In this document: positions 1-8,634 of the stretch, piece by piece
How positions within the stretch are numbered: the stretch's first letter is position 1
Layout: each line of letters starts with the position of its first letter
Origin: an uncultured Pseudomonadales bacterium
GTDB taxonomy: Bacteria; Pseudomonadota; Gammaproteobacteria; Pseudomonadales; Cellvibrionaceae
Direction of reading: 5' to 3'
Assembly: GCA_947489425.1 (NCBI GenBank)
Contig: CANLDL010000006.1
Span: forward strand, 51,141-115,140
Length of the DNA stretch: 64,000 nucleotides
Program-made: the position numbers and the translations under genes
The notes under the pieces: generated by a model
The model's input: only the letters and a program-made list of their open reading frames with translations
What the model was told of the DNA's origin: nothing
Database searches by the model: none

Positions 1-50
1 CAATATCAAGTGATTAGCCCCCAGCTAACTGGAGGATACCATCATATATA

Positions 51-1571
51 CTACTTTAGGCTTATATGCTTATTGAGATATAAAATAAGCAGGATAACAG
101 GAATGCTTAATAGTGCAGTAAAAATGAAAAACCATGAGTACCCAATACTTTCGACCATAGTACCTGAGTAGCCACCTAATAATTTAGGGAACAAGGTCAT
201 CAACGAGCTAAAAATAGCATACTGTGTGGCCGTAAAAGAAACTGAGGTCAAGCTTGATAACCATGCAATAAAGACAGCGACAGCTAGACCCGCACTAAGG
301 TTATCGATGGCAATGACGGCAGCCAATGCTTGAATAGATGGCTCTGCTGTCGATATTAAAGACAAACCTATAAACGCAATGTTAGTTAATGCTGAAAGTG
401 CAGCCCCAAGTAATAATACTTTTATCACACCCCACTTAAGCGTTAAAAAGCCACCGAGAAAACTCCCCAGTATTGTCATTAACAAACCAAATACTTTGGT
501 AACATTGGCAATTTGTAGTTTGTTATAGCCAATGTCCTGATAAAAAATATTAGCAATGGCACCCATAACAATATCAGACACACGATAAAAGCCGATAAGT
601 AATAATACCCATACCGCCAAACTACCATAGCGGACAAAGAACTCTTGTATAGGCCGATAATAATTCTCTATCACCATCTCTTTGTTGGCAAAACCATAGT
701 TAGCACCAATAAAGCCAACAGCAACGGCGACAGATAAAGAGAGAAGTAATTGGAAAGCGCCTAGAAAAAAATTAACAACAAGCTGAAATTTACCTGCGTT
801 AATATCTATTGACGGAAAGTAATTATAAACAAATATTAATGCACAAACTGACAACAAAAATAATACAAAAAAACGAATATAGCTCTCTGTGGCGTAAGGG
901 TATGCACTTTTACCCTCGTCTTTTGGCTCAGGAATACATAGGGTAGTTAATACACCAACTCCCATCACTAATGCCATAAGTAAGTAGGTTTTTTGCCATG
1001 CAGAGTAAATATAGGCCTCGGGGCGGCTGCCAAAAAGATACGCTAGATATAAGCCACCAGCACCCGCCACCACCATACCAATACGGTAGCCTGCAATATA
1101 ACTAGAGGAAAGTAAGGCTTGTGCTTTAGGCTCTGCACACTCTATCCGATAAGCATCGATAACCACATCTTGCGTTGCCGAAGAGAATCCTAGTGCAACC
1201 GCACCAAAAGCCATAGTAGATAAGCCATATATGGGGTCAACACTTGCCATCCACAAAATAGAACCAATAACCGCACATTGAGCAAGCAATAACCAACCAC
1301 GCCTACGCCCTAACGCCTTGCTTAAAACAGGTAGCGGCAGCTTATCGACTATGGGTGCCCAAATAAATTTGAACGAATAGCCAAGCGCTGCCCAGCTAAA
1401 ATACGTGACTGCCGACTTACTCACACCCGCCTCGCTTAACCACAGCGAAAGTGTAGAGAAAATCAACAAGAGAGGCACACCTGCTGAGAAACCCAACAAA
1501 GCCAAATACACTATTTTTTGTAGTGGCCAATCCTCGACAGCTGATTTTAGTTGGTCAATGGAAGCAGACAT
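51..1571 (-). CDS. ampG: AmpG-type muropeptide permease (MFS)
   Basis: A 506-residue polytopic inner-membrane protein of the AmpG/PAT branch of the major facilitator superfamily. The N-terminus has the family pattern: a first membrane segment near residues 20-45, an acidic loop with APIVDKL near 72-78, and GRRRGW after it. AmpG proteins import anhydro-muropeptides (GlcNAc-anhMurNAc peptides) from the periplasm for recycling. The gene lies 16 nt downstream of yajQ on the same strand, and ampD, which acts on the imported product, is 1.3 kb upstream, so the context fits peptidoglycan recycling. Family assignment is firm; substrate is inferred from the family. Confidence 0.85.
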   Translation of the reverse strand: MSASIDQLKSAVEDWPLQKIVYLALLGFSAGVPLLLIFSTLSLWLSEAGVSKSAVTYFSWAALGYSFKFIWAPIVDKLPLPVLSKALGRRRGWLLLAQCAVIGSILWMASVDPIYGLSTMAFGAVALGFSSATQDVVIDAYRIECAEPKAQALLSSSYIAGYRIGMVVAGAGGLYLAYLFGSRPEAYIYSAWQKTYLLMALVMGVGVLTTLCIPEPKDEGKSAYPYATESYIRFFVLFLLSVCALIFVYNYFPSIDINAGKFQLVVNFFLGAFQLLLSLSVAVAVGFIGANYGFANKEMVIENYYRPIQEFFVRYGSLAVWVLLLIGFYRVSDIVMGAIANIFYQDIGYNKLQIANVTKVFGLLMTILGSFLGGFLTLKWGVIKVLLLGAALSALTNIAFIGLSLISTAEPSIQALAAVIAIDNLSAGLAVAVFIAWLSSLTSVSFTATQYAIFSSLMTLFPKLLGGYSGTMVESIGYSWFFIFTALLSIPVILLILYLNKHISLK

Positions 1572-1587
1572 GTTAATGATTAAACAA

Positions 1588-2070
1588 CTAATCCCTAAAG
1601 TTATTAAATTGTAGAGGCATGTCTAAATCCTCAGCACGCAACATGGCCATAACCTGCTGAAGGTCATCGCGCTTTTTACCAGTCACGCGAACTTGATCAC
1701 CTTGAATTTGAGACTGCACTTTTAATTTTTTATCTTTAATTAATTTGACAATTTTTTTAGCTAATAAAGATTCTAGGCCAGTTTTAACCTGAATCTCTTG
1801 CTTGACCTGCTTACCTAATGGCTTTGCATCACCAATATCTAAGCATTTGATATCGATATTATTTTTAACCAATGCCGATTGTAAGATATCTAATAACTGC
1901 TCTAACTGAAAATCAACTTCGGCCCAAGTAGTTACCACAAAGTCTTTACGCTCAAATTTTGCATCGACACCTTTAAAGTCAAAGCGTGTAGTAATAACAC
2001 GATTAGCCTGATCAACCGCATTGGTTAACGTGTGTTTATCAACCTCAGATACAATATCGAATGATGGCAT
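1588..2070 (-). CDS. yajQ: YajQ family nucleotide-binding protein
   Basis: A 160-residue soluble protein matching YajQ over its full length (usual size about 160). It starts with [11 protein letters not shown] and contains the family blocks [10 protein letters not shown] (about residues 28-37), [13 protein letters not shown] and [13 protein letters not shown] near the C-terminus. YajQ folds as two ferredoxin-like domains. Members have been reported to bind RNA or cyclic di-GMP, and the cellular role varies between species. It is probably transcribed together with ampG, 16 nt downstream. Confidence 0.9.
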   Translation of the reverse strand: MPSFDIVSEVDKHTLTNAVDQANRVITTRFDFKGVDAKFERKDFVVTTWAEVDFQLEQLLDILQSALVKNNIDIKCLDIGDAKPLGKQVKQEIQVKTGLESLLAKKIVKLIKDKKLKVQSQIQGDQVRVTGKKRDDLQQVMAMLRAEDLDMPLQFNNFRD

Positions 2071-2245
2071 AGGGTACTCCGTATAAATCTACTTAAGCTG
2101 TTATATAGAACTACTATTATCTCATCGGGGTGATGAGTAATAATGGCCATGATTTATTGTTATTTTTTAAATACAGTTAAAAACTGGCGGCCAGTTTATC
2201 TTATATTTTATGGGTAAAACACATATTTAATCACTCATGTTCTGT

Positions 2246-2827
2246 TTACCAATAAGGAATATCAAATAGTGACAATAACTCTGTCGTTTCAAACAATGGC
2301 AAGCCAACAACCGATGAATAGCTGCCTTCAAGCCTGCGCACAAAAACACCACCAAGCCCTTGTATTCCATAAGCACCGGCTTTATCAGCTGGCTCACCTG
2401 TTAACCAATAAGCACTAGCCTCTTGCTCACTTATCTCTCTAAATTCAACCCGCGTTTGATTCACACGTATATCGATTCGACTTTTATCGCAAACAGCAAC
2501 CGCAGTGATAACTTGGTGTTGCCCGCCAGATAAAGCCATCAACATCTCTATTGCATGGCTTTTATCCCGTGGCTTTTCTAATATAATTGGTTCATCACTC
2601 TGCTCTAATACGACGATGGTATCAGCACCCAGTATGGGTTTATCGTCGACTACGCCTAGCCCTGCCATTGCCTTAGTTTGCGCTAGGCGCTTAACATAAT
2701 CTAGCGGGGATTCGTTAGCCTCTCTTTCTTCAGGGACATCGACATCGACCACCTCAAAAGACACACCAATTTGCAGAAGCAATTCACGGCGTCGAGGGGA
2801 CTGAGAGGCTAGGTATATATCGGGCAT
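2246..2827 (-). CDS. maf: Maf/YhdE-type nucleoside triphosphate pyrophosphatase
   Basis: A 193-residue Maf protein. The N-terminal SQSPRRRELL (residues 8-17) is the YhdE-type motif rather than the YceF SxSPWR form, which points to the dTTP/UTP and modified-nucleotide pyrophosphatase subgroup. The conserved LGADTIVVL (catalytic Asp about 69) and GEPADKAGAYGIQG (about 146-160) are present. Its ATG overlaps the ampD stop codon by one base (TAATG), so the two genes are translationally coupled. Length matches the family. Confidence 0.88.
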   Translation of the reverse strand: MPDIYLASQSPRRRELLLQIGVSFEVVDVDVPEEREANESPLDYVKRLAQTKAMAGLGVVDDKPILGADTIVVLEQSDEPIILEKPRDKSHAIEMLMALSGGQHQVITAVAVCDKSRIDIRVNQTRVEFREISEQEASAYWLTGEPADKAGAYGIQGLGGVFVRRLEGSYSSVVGLPLFETTELLSLFDIPYW

Positions 2828-3420
2828 TAGGCATTCAATAGCTTACGGAAACCTATCCAATCGAAGGCCTCGCCAGGGTCAGTTTTCCTCTCTGGTGCGA
2901 TATCATTATGCCCCACTATGCGCTCTGCTGTAATATTTGAATAATCATTCATTAGCGCATGACTCACTTCTACCAGCACACGATATTGCTCATCGGTATA
3001 AGCAATAGCATCAGCTCCTTCTAGCTCGATACCTATTGAGTAATCATTGCACTCCTCTCGGCCATCAAAGCAAGAGCGACCTGCGTGCCATGCACGCTTA
3101 TCAAAGGGTACGAACTGGATGATTTCTCCCTCACGAGTAATGAGTAAATGTGCCGAAACCTCCATTGCTGCGATAGTTTTAAAATACGGGTGGGCACTTG
3201 CATCCAACTTATTACAGAAAAATTGCTCTATATAAGTACCGCCAAACTGCTCTGGTGGTAGGCTGATATTGTGTATAACAAGCAAACTTATATCATGAAC
3301 CCCCTTAGGGCGCTCATTAAAATTAGGAGAGGCAACAATACGAGCAGCTGACAGCAGCCCACTATTAATGGTTAATTTGTGTTTATTAGTCGATGTGAAC
3401 TGCATGTAAACAGGATGCAC
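2827..3420 (-). CDS. ampD: AmpD, 1,6-anhydro-MurNAc-L-alanine amidase
   Basis: A cytoplasmic zinc amidase that removes the stem peptide from anhydro-muropeptides during cell-wall recycling. Zinc ligands of the family are visible as His50, His171 and Asp181 (in GHNDIAPERKTDPG), with catalytic Glu132 in IELEG. The open frame begins with GTG at 3420, and an ATG five codons in (3405) is an alternative start; neither has a strong Shine-Dalgarno. There is no signal peptide, as expected for AmpD and unlike AmiD. It overlaps maf by one base and works downstream of AmpG. Confidence 0.88.
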   Translation of the reverse strand: MHPVYMQFTSTNKHKLTINSGLLSAARIVASPNFNERPKGVHDISLLVIHNISLPPEQFGGTYIEQFFCNKLDASAHPYFKTIAAMEVSAHLLITREGEIIQFVPFDKRAWHAGRSCFDGREECNDYSIGIELEGADAIAYTDEQYRVLVEVSHALMNDYSNITAERIVGHNDIAPERKTDPGEAFDWIGFRKLLNA

Positions 3421-3485
3421 CTAAGTATCCAAGAGCCCATATGATACTCAAGGCGTAGCTACAATGGAATAAATAGTAGTATCGC

Positions 3486-5960
3486 TTATTTAGGCGAGCG
3501 TAAATTAGTAATAACGGACTCTAACGCGCGATCAAATAACATGCCATCATCAAGTGTTTTTAATTTACCTTGCTGCAATTGCAATGCTAACGTCTCACGA
3601 GTTTCTTCTGCGACCTTCACACCTGCGCGATTAACAAATATATATTTTCCCGCACCACGAATAACCGCTGCTAAACGACAACGATAGGAAACAACATCGT
3701 CCTCTTGTTTTTCGAGCCACATACCAACGGTAAAATTGTCGACTAAATTTATGTATTGAGCCTCTGCTTTTTGGGGCTCTTGGGCAACTTGAGGAGAAGA
3801 TTCTTGGTGATTTACCTCTTGCTGCAATGGCTCCTCTACCATTCCATCCTTTGCGCTGTCTACTTCTGGTTTATCTATTGCAGGCTCACTTAAAGCTTCC
3901 TGCTCTTTCTCAACCCTCTCATCGACAGTCACCTCCGCCTGCACAGCCGGTGAAACCTTAGCATCTGGTTTGTCTGTTATAGCTTCTATATTGGCTTCAT
4001 GTGTTTCGGTAATATCATCAACGATAACATCGCTATCTATATCCAGACTTTCTTCATCTGGCTTTTGATCGTAAAGAGAAAAAAGCTCACGATAATGCTC
4101 ATGAAAACTCCCCAAAAACTGTTTTTGCTTTGCCGGATTGAAAGAAATACTCTCCAAACTCTTTTTAAGTGCAGCATCCATACGAGGCAACAACGACGTG
4201 AGCTTATTTTTATGTAAATCATTTTCTATCGGTAAAGCACTCCATACCAACTCGGATGCAATATTCAATGCATTTGTCCATTGCTTACTCTCGGGGCCTT
4301 GGCGCATATAAATAAGAAATAAAATATTTGACCAAGGGCCTTTCACAAACTCTTTAAATGTTTCGGGGATATCTTTACCCCTTATCAATTCATCTAATTT
4401 TTTATCTACCTCTTTACGCCCAATTTCAGATTTGGCCTTACCAGCCTCAGCATCAATAGCTCGCTTTTCAAACAACAGCACACGGCGACGCTCTTTTTCG
4501 ATGAAGGCGATAAAATCCGTTAATAGCAACGTAAACAATTCAAAGTTCGTATCAAATTCTTCTAATACTCTAGCCACCGTCGATTCTATTTTGGTCAGTA
4601 GTGGATCTCGTTTTTGCGCACCGTTATCTCCACTCCAACCAATAGAAGCCATAGCCATTTCATTAAGCAAACGTCTAGCGGGGTGACCTTCTTTTTTAAA
4701 GAAATCATCATCAGCTAAAGCCACTTTAATAAAAGGGATCTGCAAGCGGGCCAACAATAGCTTTATCGGGTCAGGCAGGTTCTCATCCTCCAATATAAAA
4801 GAGAACAACATATCTACCAGTTTCATGACATCTTGGGAGCGCTCGTCAACTAGAGACTCTCCCGTAGCCGATTGGATAGCAGTTTTAATATTACTACTGG
4901 ATAAGAGGCTAGGCTGTAGATCCCCAGACCTTGCTGCATTTAAAGAAGAACCTTGTTGCACTTGCTGTTGTTGAATCTGTGAAAGCGCATTAATTAATGC
5001 GAATGATACCTCTGTAACCGCATAATCATTCGATGCGTTATTCGCATAGGCTGTGTCAGAGAAATCAGTTGGGGATTCTTGTTGAGGTTGGGACTGCAAT
5101 AGAGTCTGTAATGTATCGTACAAGGCAGCAGCATCGGGTACTGTCGCAGCCTCATTTTTTACATTGGCTTCATTATTGCTCTTTACAACATTATGCGAAC
5201 CGGTGTTTTGAGTACGCGAGGCGCGACTTCTCATGGAAGGCTTAGGAGCGGATATGCCTTGATCGGTTAACGATTGATTAACCACTTTTAATACATTAGG
5301 CAATTCTTGTATCACATAACGATCGAATAATTTAAACAGTACTAGCTTCGCTTTTATATCAACTTTTAGGACAGAACTTGCGTCTACAAAGCTATCAGTT
5401 ATTGAACGCGGCGTTAATGGGTTATTTGTCTCTAACAAGCCAATAGCAACCACTGTATTAAGGCGGTCACCTAGTAAACGTAGGGCACTCTTATTTTTAA
5501 TCCATGCTTTTTTAACCAACGAATCAACGGCAACAAACTCCTCTAATTCATCTTTACCCACCAAGGAGAGATCGTCAACACCAACCCCCTCAGCATCTAC
5601 TTCTACACTCGAATCCGACTCGCAACCGCTTAATACATCTACAAAATGCGTATCTAAATTAAGTAAAAAACTTCGCTCCATATCACGCCTATGGATACGA
5701 ATCTCGCGCATTGACTCAAAAAATACATTTTGCTCTAAATTACTCTCAGCCTTATCTGCTAATTCAAAGAGAGAATCATCAACATGATCAAATAAATTTT
5801 GAATGGCACTTTTAAACTGAGTATGCGAAAGATCATGAATTAACTGAATACTAGCAGGTAATTTGGACAAGCGTTGATTCATAGGTGTCTCATTTTGGAC
5901 ATGACTCGACCGATTCGTGTGTAAATTTACAACATTATCTCTATTTGATGATATGCCCAT
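3486..5960 (-). CDS. DUF1631 family protein
   Basis: An 824-residue acidic, mostly helical cytoplasmic protein with no membrane segments. The N-terminal part (about 30-260) and central part (about 370-620) match DUF1631 proteins that pseudomonads carry next to nadC and ampD. They are sometimes mislabelled thymidine phosphorylase, and no enzymatic motif is visible. A low-complexity Glu/Val/Pro-rich linker (about 640-730) leads to a C-terminal module with DNFTVGMWLEK and RCRLAAVIRGAGKYIFVNRAG, resembling the tail of the family. A Shine-Dalgarno AAAGG lies 7 nt before the ATG. Function is unknown. Confidence 0.75.
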   Translation of the reverse strand: MGISSNRDNVVNLHTNRSSHVQNETPMNQRLSKLPASIQLIHDLSHTQFKSAIQNLFDHVDDSLFELADKAESNLEQNVFFESMREIRIHRRDMERSFLLNLDTHFVDVLSGCESDSSVEVDAEGVGVDDLSLVGKDELEEFVAVDSLVKKAWIKNKSALRLLGDRLNTVVAIGLLETNNPLTPRSITDSFVDASSVLKVDIKAKLVLFKLFDRYVIQELPNVLKVVNQSLTDQGISAPKPSMRSRASRTQNTGSHNVVKSNNEANVKNEAATVPDAAALYDTLQTLLQSQPQQESPTDFSDTAYANNASNDYAVTEVSFALINALSQIQQQQVQQGSSLNAARSGDLQPSLLSSSNIKTAIQSATGESLVDERSQDVMKLVDMLFSFILEDENLPDPIKLLLARLQIPFIKVALADDDFFKKEGHPARRLLNEMAMASIGWSGDNGAQKRDPLLTKIESTVARVLEEFDTNFELFTLLLTDFIAFIEKERRRVLLFEKRAIDAEAGKAKSEIGRKEVDKKLDELIRGKDIPETFKEFVKGPWSNILFLIYMRQGPESKQWTNALNIASELVWSALPIENDLHKNKLTSLLPRMDAALKKSLESISFNPAKQKQFLGSFHEHYRELFSLYDQKPDEESLDIDSDVIVDDITETHEANIEAITDKPDAKVSPAVQAEVTVDERVEKEQEALSEPAIDKPEVDSAKDGMVEEPLQQEVNHQESSPQVAQEPQKAEAQYINLVDNFTVGMWLEKQEDDVVSYRCRLAAVIRGAGKYIFVNRAGVKVAEETRETLALQLQQGKLKTLDDGMLFDRALESVITNLRSPK

Positions 5961-6398
5961 TTAACAACCTTTCTATCTATTGCTAGCTAACCACATTAAG
6001 CCCGAATTACATTTGATAGCTTACATCTATTGACTAAAGGCTTATCTTTTGAATACTTAATTAGATTGTAACTACTCATTTATAGTTCGACAGTACCAAA
6101 TTGCTATACCGAGACACTTATCACAAACCATGAAAATAATTATACCCTTTTAAGGAAAAAAGAATAAAACATTGATTTTTATAACATTTTTTTAGTTATC
6201 GTTAAGACAAAAAATAAAACAAAGCGTTCTAAAAAACTTAATATTATTTGAGAAATGACTATAAAAAGCCCCTCATGATTCAATAAAGTTGGACGATTAA
6301 CTGGTTGCAGAATTACTTTCGGCGTTATAATGCGCCCCCTTTACATAACTTGCCTCAAATCAACCTTAACCTTACGCCTAACAATTGCGACTCAACTC
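5961..6398. other. Divergent intergenic region, DUF1631 / nadC
   Basis: This 438-bp AT-rich spacer separates the divergent DUF1631 gene and nadC. Apart from the probable nadC promoter at its right end I see no coding potential, repeat or RNA gene. An in-frame ATG at 6330 belongs to the -10 hexamer and is therefore unlikely to be the nadC start. Confidence 0.6.
6305..6331 (+). promoter_or_regulatory. Putative sigma70 promoter of nadC
   Basis: A perfect TATAAT at 6326-6331 is preceded by TTGCAG at 6305-6310 with a short 15-bp spacer. Transcription would begin near 6338, about 60 nt before the chosen nadC start. The -10 is convincing; the -35 is weaker. Confidence 0.5.
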
Positions 6399-7310
6399 AT
6401 GCCTAGCACAACTTATTTAGACACTCTCGAACAAGATATAACAAAAATGGTCACTATTGCTCTAGAAGAGGACATTGGTAGCGGTGACATCACCGCAGAA
6501 CTTATACCTAGGACACAAACTTCAAGTGCACAGGTTATTACTCGAGAGGATTGTGTAATTGCAGGTAAAGCATGGGTAGATGAAGTATTTACTCAATTAG
6601 ATAGACGACTTAATACAAACACATCAATTAAATGGCATGTTAATGATGGCGATAAAGCAGTAGCAAATAGCGTATTATTTGAGCTTAGTGGTAATGCACG
6701 CTCACTATTAACTGGCGAACGTAGCGCACTTAACTTCTTACAACTATTGTCAGGCACTGCCACAAAATGTCAGCAATATGCCGATCGCGTAAAACATACT
6801 CATGTTCGCCTACTTGATACTCGCAAAACCATACCTGGCCTGCGCAACGCACAAAAATACGCGGTTACCTGTGGCGGTTGCTACAACCACCGCATAGGCT
6901 TATACGACGCCTTCTTAATTAAAGAAAACCACATTGCTGCTTGCGGCAGTATTAGCAAAGCCATACAAACTGCCAAACAAAACCACCCCAACAAACCTGT
7001 AGAGATAGAAGTAGAATCACTAACGGAATTACAAGAGGCACTGAGGGCCAGAGCCGATATAGTGATGCTGGATAACTTTGGTATTGATGAGTTAAAACAA
7101 GGTGTGGTGCTTACAAGAGAGTTTAACAAACAAGAGAATTGTGAAGTAAAACTAGAAGCCTCTGGCAACATTAACCACGTGACACTCGTGGCTAATGCAG
7201 AAACTGGTGTTGATTATATATCGATTGGAGCTTTTACTAAGCATTGTGTTGCTGTCGATTTATCGATGCGTATAACTACAGACCTGCACCTTGCTCACAC
7301 TGAGGAGTAG
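6399..7310 (+). CDS. nadC: Quinolinate phosphoribosyltransferase (NadC)
   Basis: Converts quinolinate and PRPP to nicotinate mononucleotide in de novo NAD synthesis. The 303-residue product has the NadC signatures: [10 protein letters not shown] near the N-terminus, [27 protein letters not shown] and the C-terminal [10 protein letters not shown] and [10 protein letters not shown] start at the ATG at 6399 because the longer frame (ATG at 6330) would begin inside the -10 box and would add 23 residues that NadC proteins lack. The 3' end overlaps the convergent pilin gene by 35 bp. Confidence 0.92.
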   Translation: MPSTTYLDTLEQDITKMVTIALEEDIGSGDITAELIPRTQTSSAQVITREDCVIAGKAWVDEVFTQLDRRLNTNTSIKWHVNDGDKAVANSVLFELSGNARSLLTGERSALNFLQLLSGTATKCQQYADRVKHTHVRLLDTRKTIPGLRNAQKYAVTCGGCYNHRIGLYDAFLIKENHIAACGSISKAIQTAKQNHPNKPVEIEVESLTELQEALRARADIVMLDNFGIDELKQGVVLTREFNKQENCEVKLEASGNINHVTLVANAETGVDYISIGAFTKHCVAVDLSMRITTDLHLAHTEE

Positions 7311-7674
7311 TTGCACCGCCCCCGATCGAAACCGCCGCATAAGATAAATCGCCATCAGTACCCAGAGTCGCACTCACTCGACAAGGCCCATCATCAACAG
7401 TAAGAACAACTGCGGTATCTATTCCTATACTGCCACTAGACGTGTTCAACTCTGGCACACTTAGTACTAAAGAAGTAAGTGAGTCACAACCCACGCCAGT
7501 CTGGATACATGTTTGACCTTGCGTTGCATAGTTGCTCGCCACTTTCATTGCTGCACCACCATAAGAGTTCGCTACATATTGCTGGTAAGAAGGTATAGCT
7601 ACTGCAGCTAAGATTCCAACAATGGCAACAACAATCATTAATTCTATTAGTGTAAAGCCATTTTGTCTGTTCAT
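7276..7674 (-). CDS. Type IV major-pilin-like protein
   Basis: A 132-residue type IVa prepilin. The short leader MNRQNG is followed by the PilD cleavage site and the N-methylated helix [20 protein letters not shown], with Glu at mature position 5. The globular domain has the TCIQTGVGC pair and a Cys near the C-terminus (QCEQGAGL), giving a possible D-region disulphide. It is closely related to the next pilin gene, with a shared YVANS-GGA segment and the same terminal layout. It has its own -24/-12 promoter. The last 35 bp overlap the end of nadC on the other strand. Confidence 0.88.
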   Translation of the reverse strand: MNRQNGFTLIELMIVVAIVGILAAVAIPSYQQYVANSYGGAAMKVASNYATQGQTCIQTGVGCDSLTSLVLSVPELNTSSGSIGIDTAVVLTVDDGPCRVSATLGTDGDLSYAAVSIGGGATTPQCEQGAGL

Positions 7675-7726
7675 TTAGTTAGCCTGTATAAGATAATTAA
7701 AAAATAATTTCAACAACCATAACTAA

Positions 7727-7742
7727 AGCAATATATAAGCCA
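7727..7742 (-). promoter_or_regulatory. Sigma54 (RpoN) -24/-12 promoter of pilin gene
   Basis: On the minus strand the sequence reads TGGCTTATATATTGCT, with GG and GC separated by exactly 10 nt as required for sigma54. It lies about 55-70 nt upstream of the pilin ATG. PilA genes are classically RpoN/PilR-dependent, so this is a strong assignment. Confidence 0.8.
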
Positions 7743-7947
7743 AAAGAACAAAAGTTAGCGTCTTAAACAGGGGTGACTATATTAACAAGTAACGGTAAAT
7801 ACAAAAAACTGCTGCCACGCTGAGCCTACCTTATTAAAAAATTGCTATATTCAGCCTAAAATTAAAGAGTCGGCAGACCAATTAAACATAATTTTATTAT
7901 TGAAACCAATCAGGGAGAGTGCAAAGTATTTTTATTCACGCAATAAA

Positions 7948-7970
7948 AAAGGGCCTATAAAGGCCCTTTA
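7948..7970 (-). terminator. Rho-independent terminator after pilin gene
   Basis: On the minus strand AAAGGGCC and GGCCCTTT form a perfect stem around a TTTATA loop, followed by a T-rich tract. It lies about 20 nt after the stop codon of the pilin gene at 7989. Confidence 0.8.
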
Positions 7971-7988
7971 ATTAAGCAATACCTAAAG

Positions 7989-8393
7989 TTAAATGCCAAA
8001 GCCTGCCTCACACTCAGCATCTGTAGCACCGCCACCACTTGACGTAACAGTATTCGTTATATCTCCACTTGGAGCAGCTACCACTACAGAAACCTGACAA
8101 TCACCTTCATCGTATACAAATGTAAAGGTTGTATTTATACCAACAGAACCAGAGCTAAGGCTTGTTTGGTTAGCCGACGTAAAATCGGCATCTAGCTCGG
8201 TACAGCCTATGCCGGTTTGTACACAAGTTTGAGCTTGAGAAACATAAGGGCCAACACCTTTTTGCAGAGCGCCACCATGGGAGTTAGCAACATAAGTCTG
8301 ATAAGCAGGTATCGCAACAGCTGCTAAAATACCGATAATAGCAACAACAATCATTAATTCAATTAAAGTAAAACCTTGTTGATTTTTTTTCAT
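7989..8393 (-). CDS. pilA: Type IV major pilin (PilA-like)
   Basis: A 134-residue type IVa prepilin: leader MKKNQQG, then [20 protein letters not shown] with the conserved Glu5. The globular domain has TCVQTGIGC and a Cys seven residues from the end. The ATG at 8393 is chosen over a GTG at 8402 because a GGAG Shine-Dalgarno lies 8 nt before it and it gives a standard leader. It has a sigma54-type promoter and a strong terminator, so it is probably monocistronic. Of the three pilin genes it has the best signals and is my pick for the major subunit. Confidence 0.9.
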   Translation of the reverse strand: MKKNQQGFTLIELMIVVAIIGILAAVAIPAYQTYVANSHGGALQKGVGPYVSQAQTCVQTGIGCTELDADFTSANQTSLSSGSVGINTTFTFVYDEGDCQVSVVVAAPSGDITNTVTSSGGGATDAECEAGFGI

Positions 8394-8467
8394 ACTAAAC
8401 ACTCCAAGTGCATATAAATTTATACCAAAATAGTATCTTACTGCGTAAAGATATCTTCACAATATAA

Positions 8468-8483
8468 GGCAAGGAGCATGCCA
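8468..8483 (-). promoter_or_regulatory. Sigma54 (RpoN) -24/-12 promoter of pilA
   Basis: The minus strand reads TGGCATGCTCCTTGCC, close to the sigma54 consensus, with GG-N10-GC spacing. Predicted transcription start is about 60 nt before the pilA ATG. It is the closest to consensus of the three pilin promoters. Confidence 0.85.
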
Positions 8484-8634
8484 AAACAAAGATCCATCAA
8501 CTAAAAGGCCTACAGAGAGACTGAGCATTTAAAGAACAATGCAAAAAAACACAAACTGACATAAAGTGTCACTTTTAAACAAAAAATTAAACTATACTAT
8601 GGTAAGGCTTTTAATTTTTACCGCAAGCTTATAC

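Larger units (their letters stand above)
7675..7988. other. Spacer between the two pilin genes
   Basis: This 314-bp spacer contains the sigma54-type promoter of the downstream pilin gene (7727-7742) and the terminator of the upstream one (7948-7970). The rest is AT-rich and shows no coding potential or RNA gene. Confidence 0.6.

Noticed and set aside
6330..6398. NadC N-terminal extension of 23 residues
   Set aside because: Its ATG is part of the TATAAT -10 box and the added residues are not conserved in NadC.
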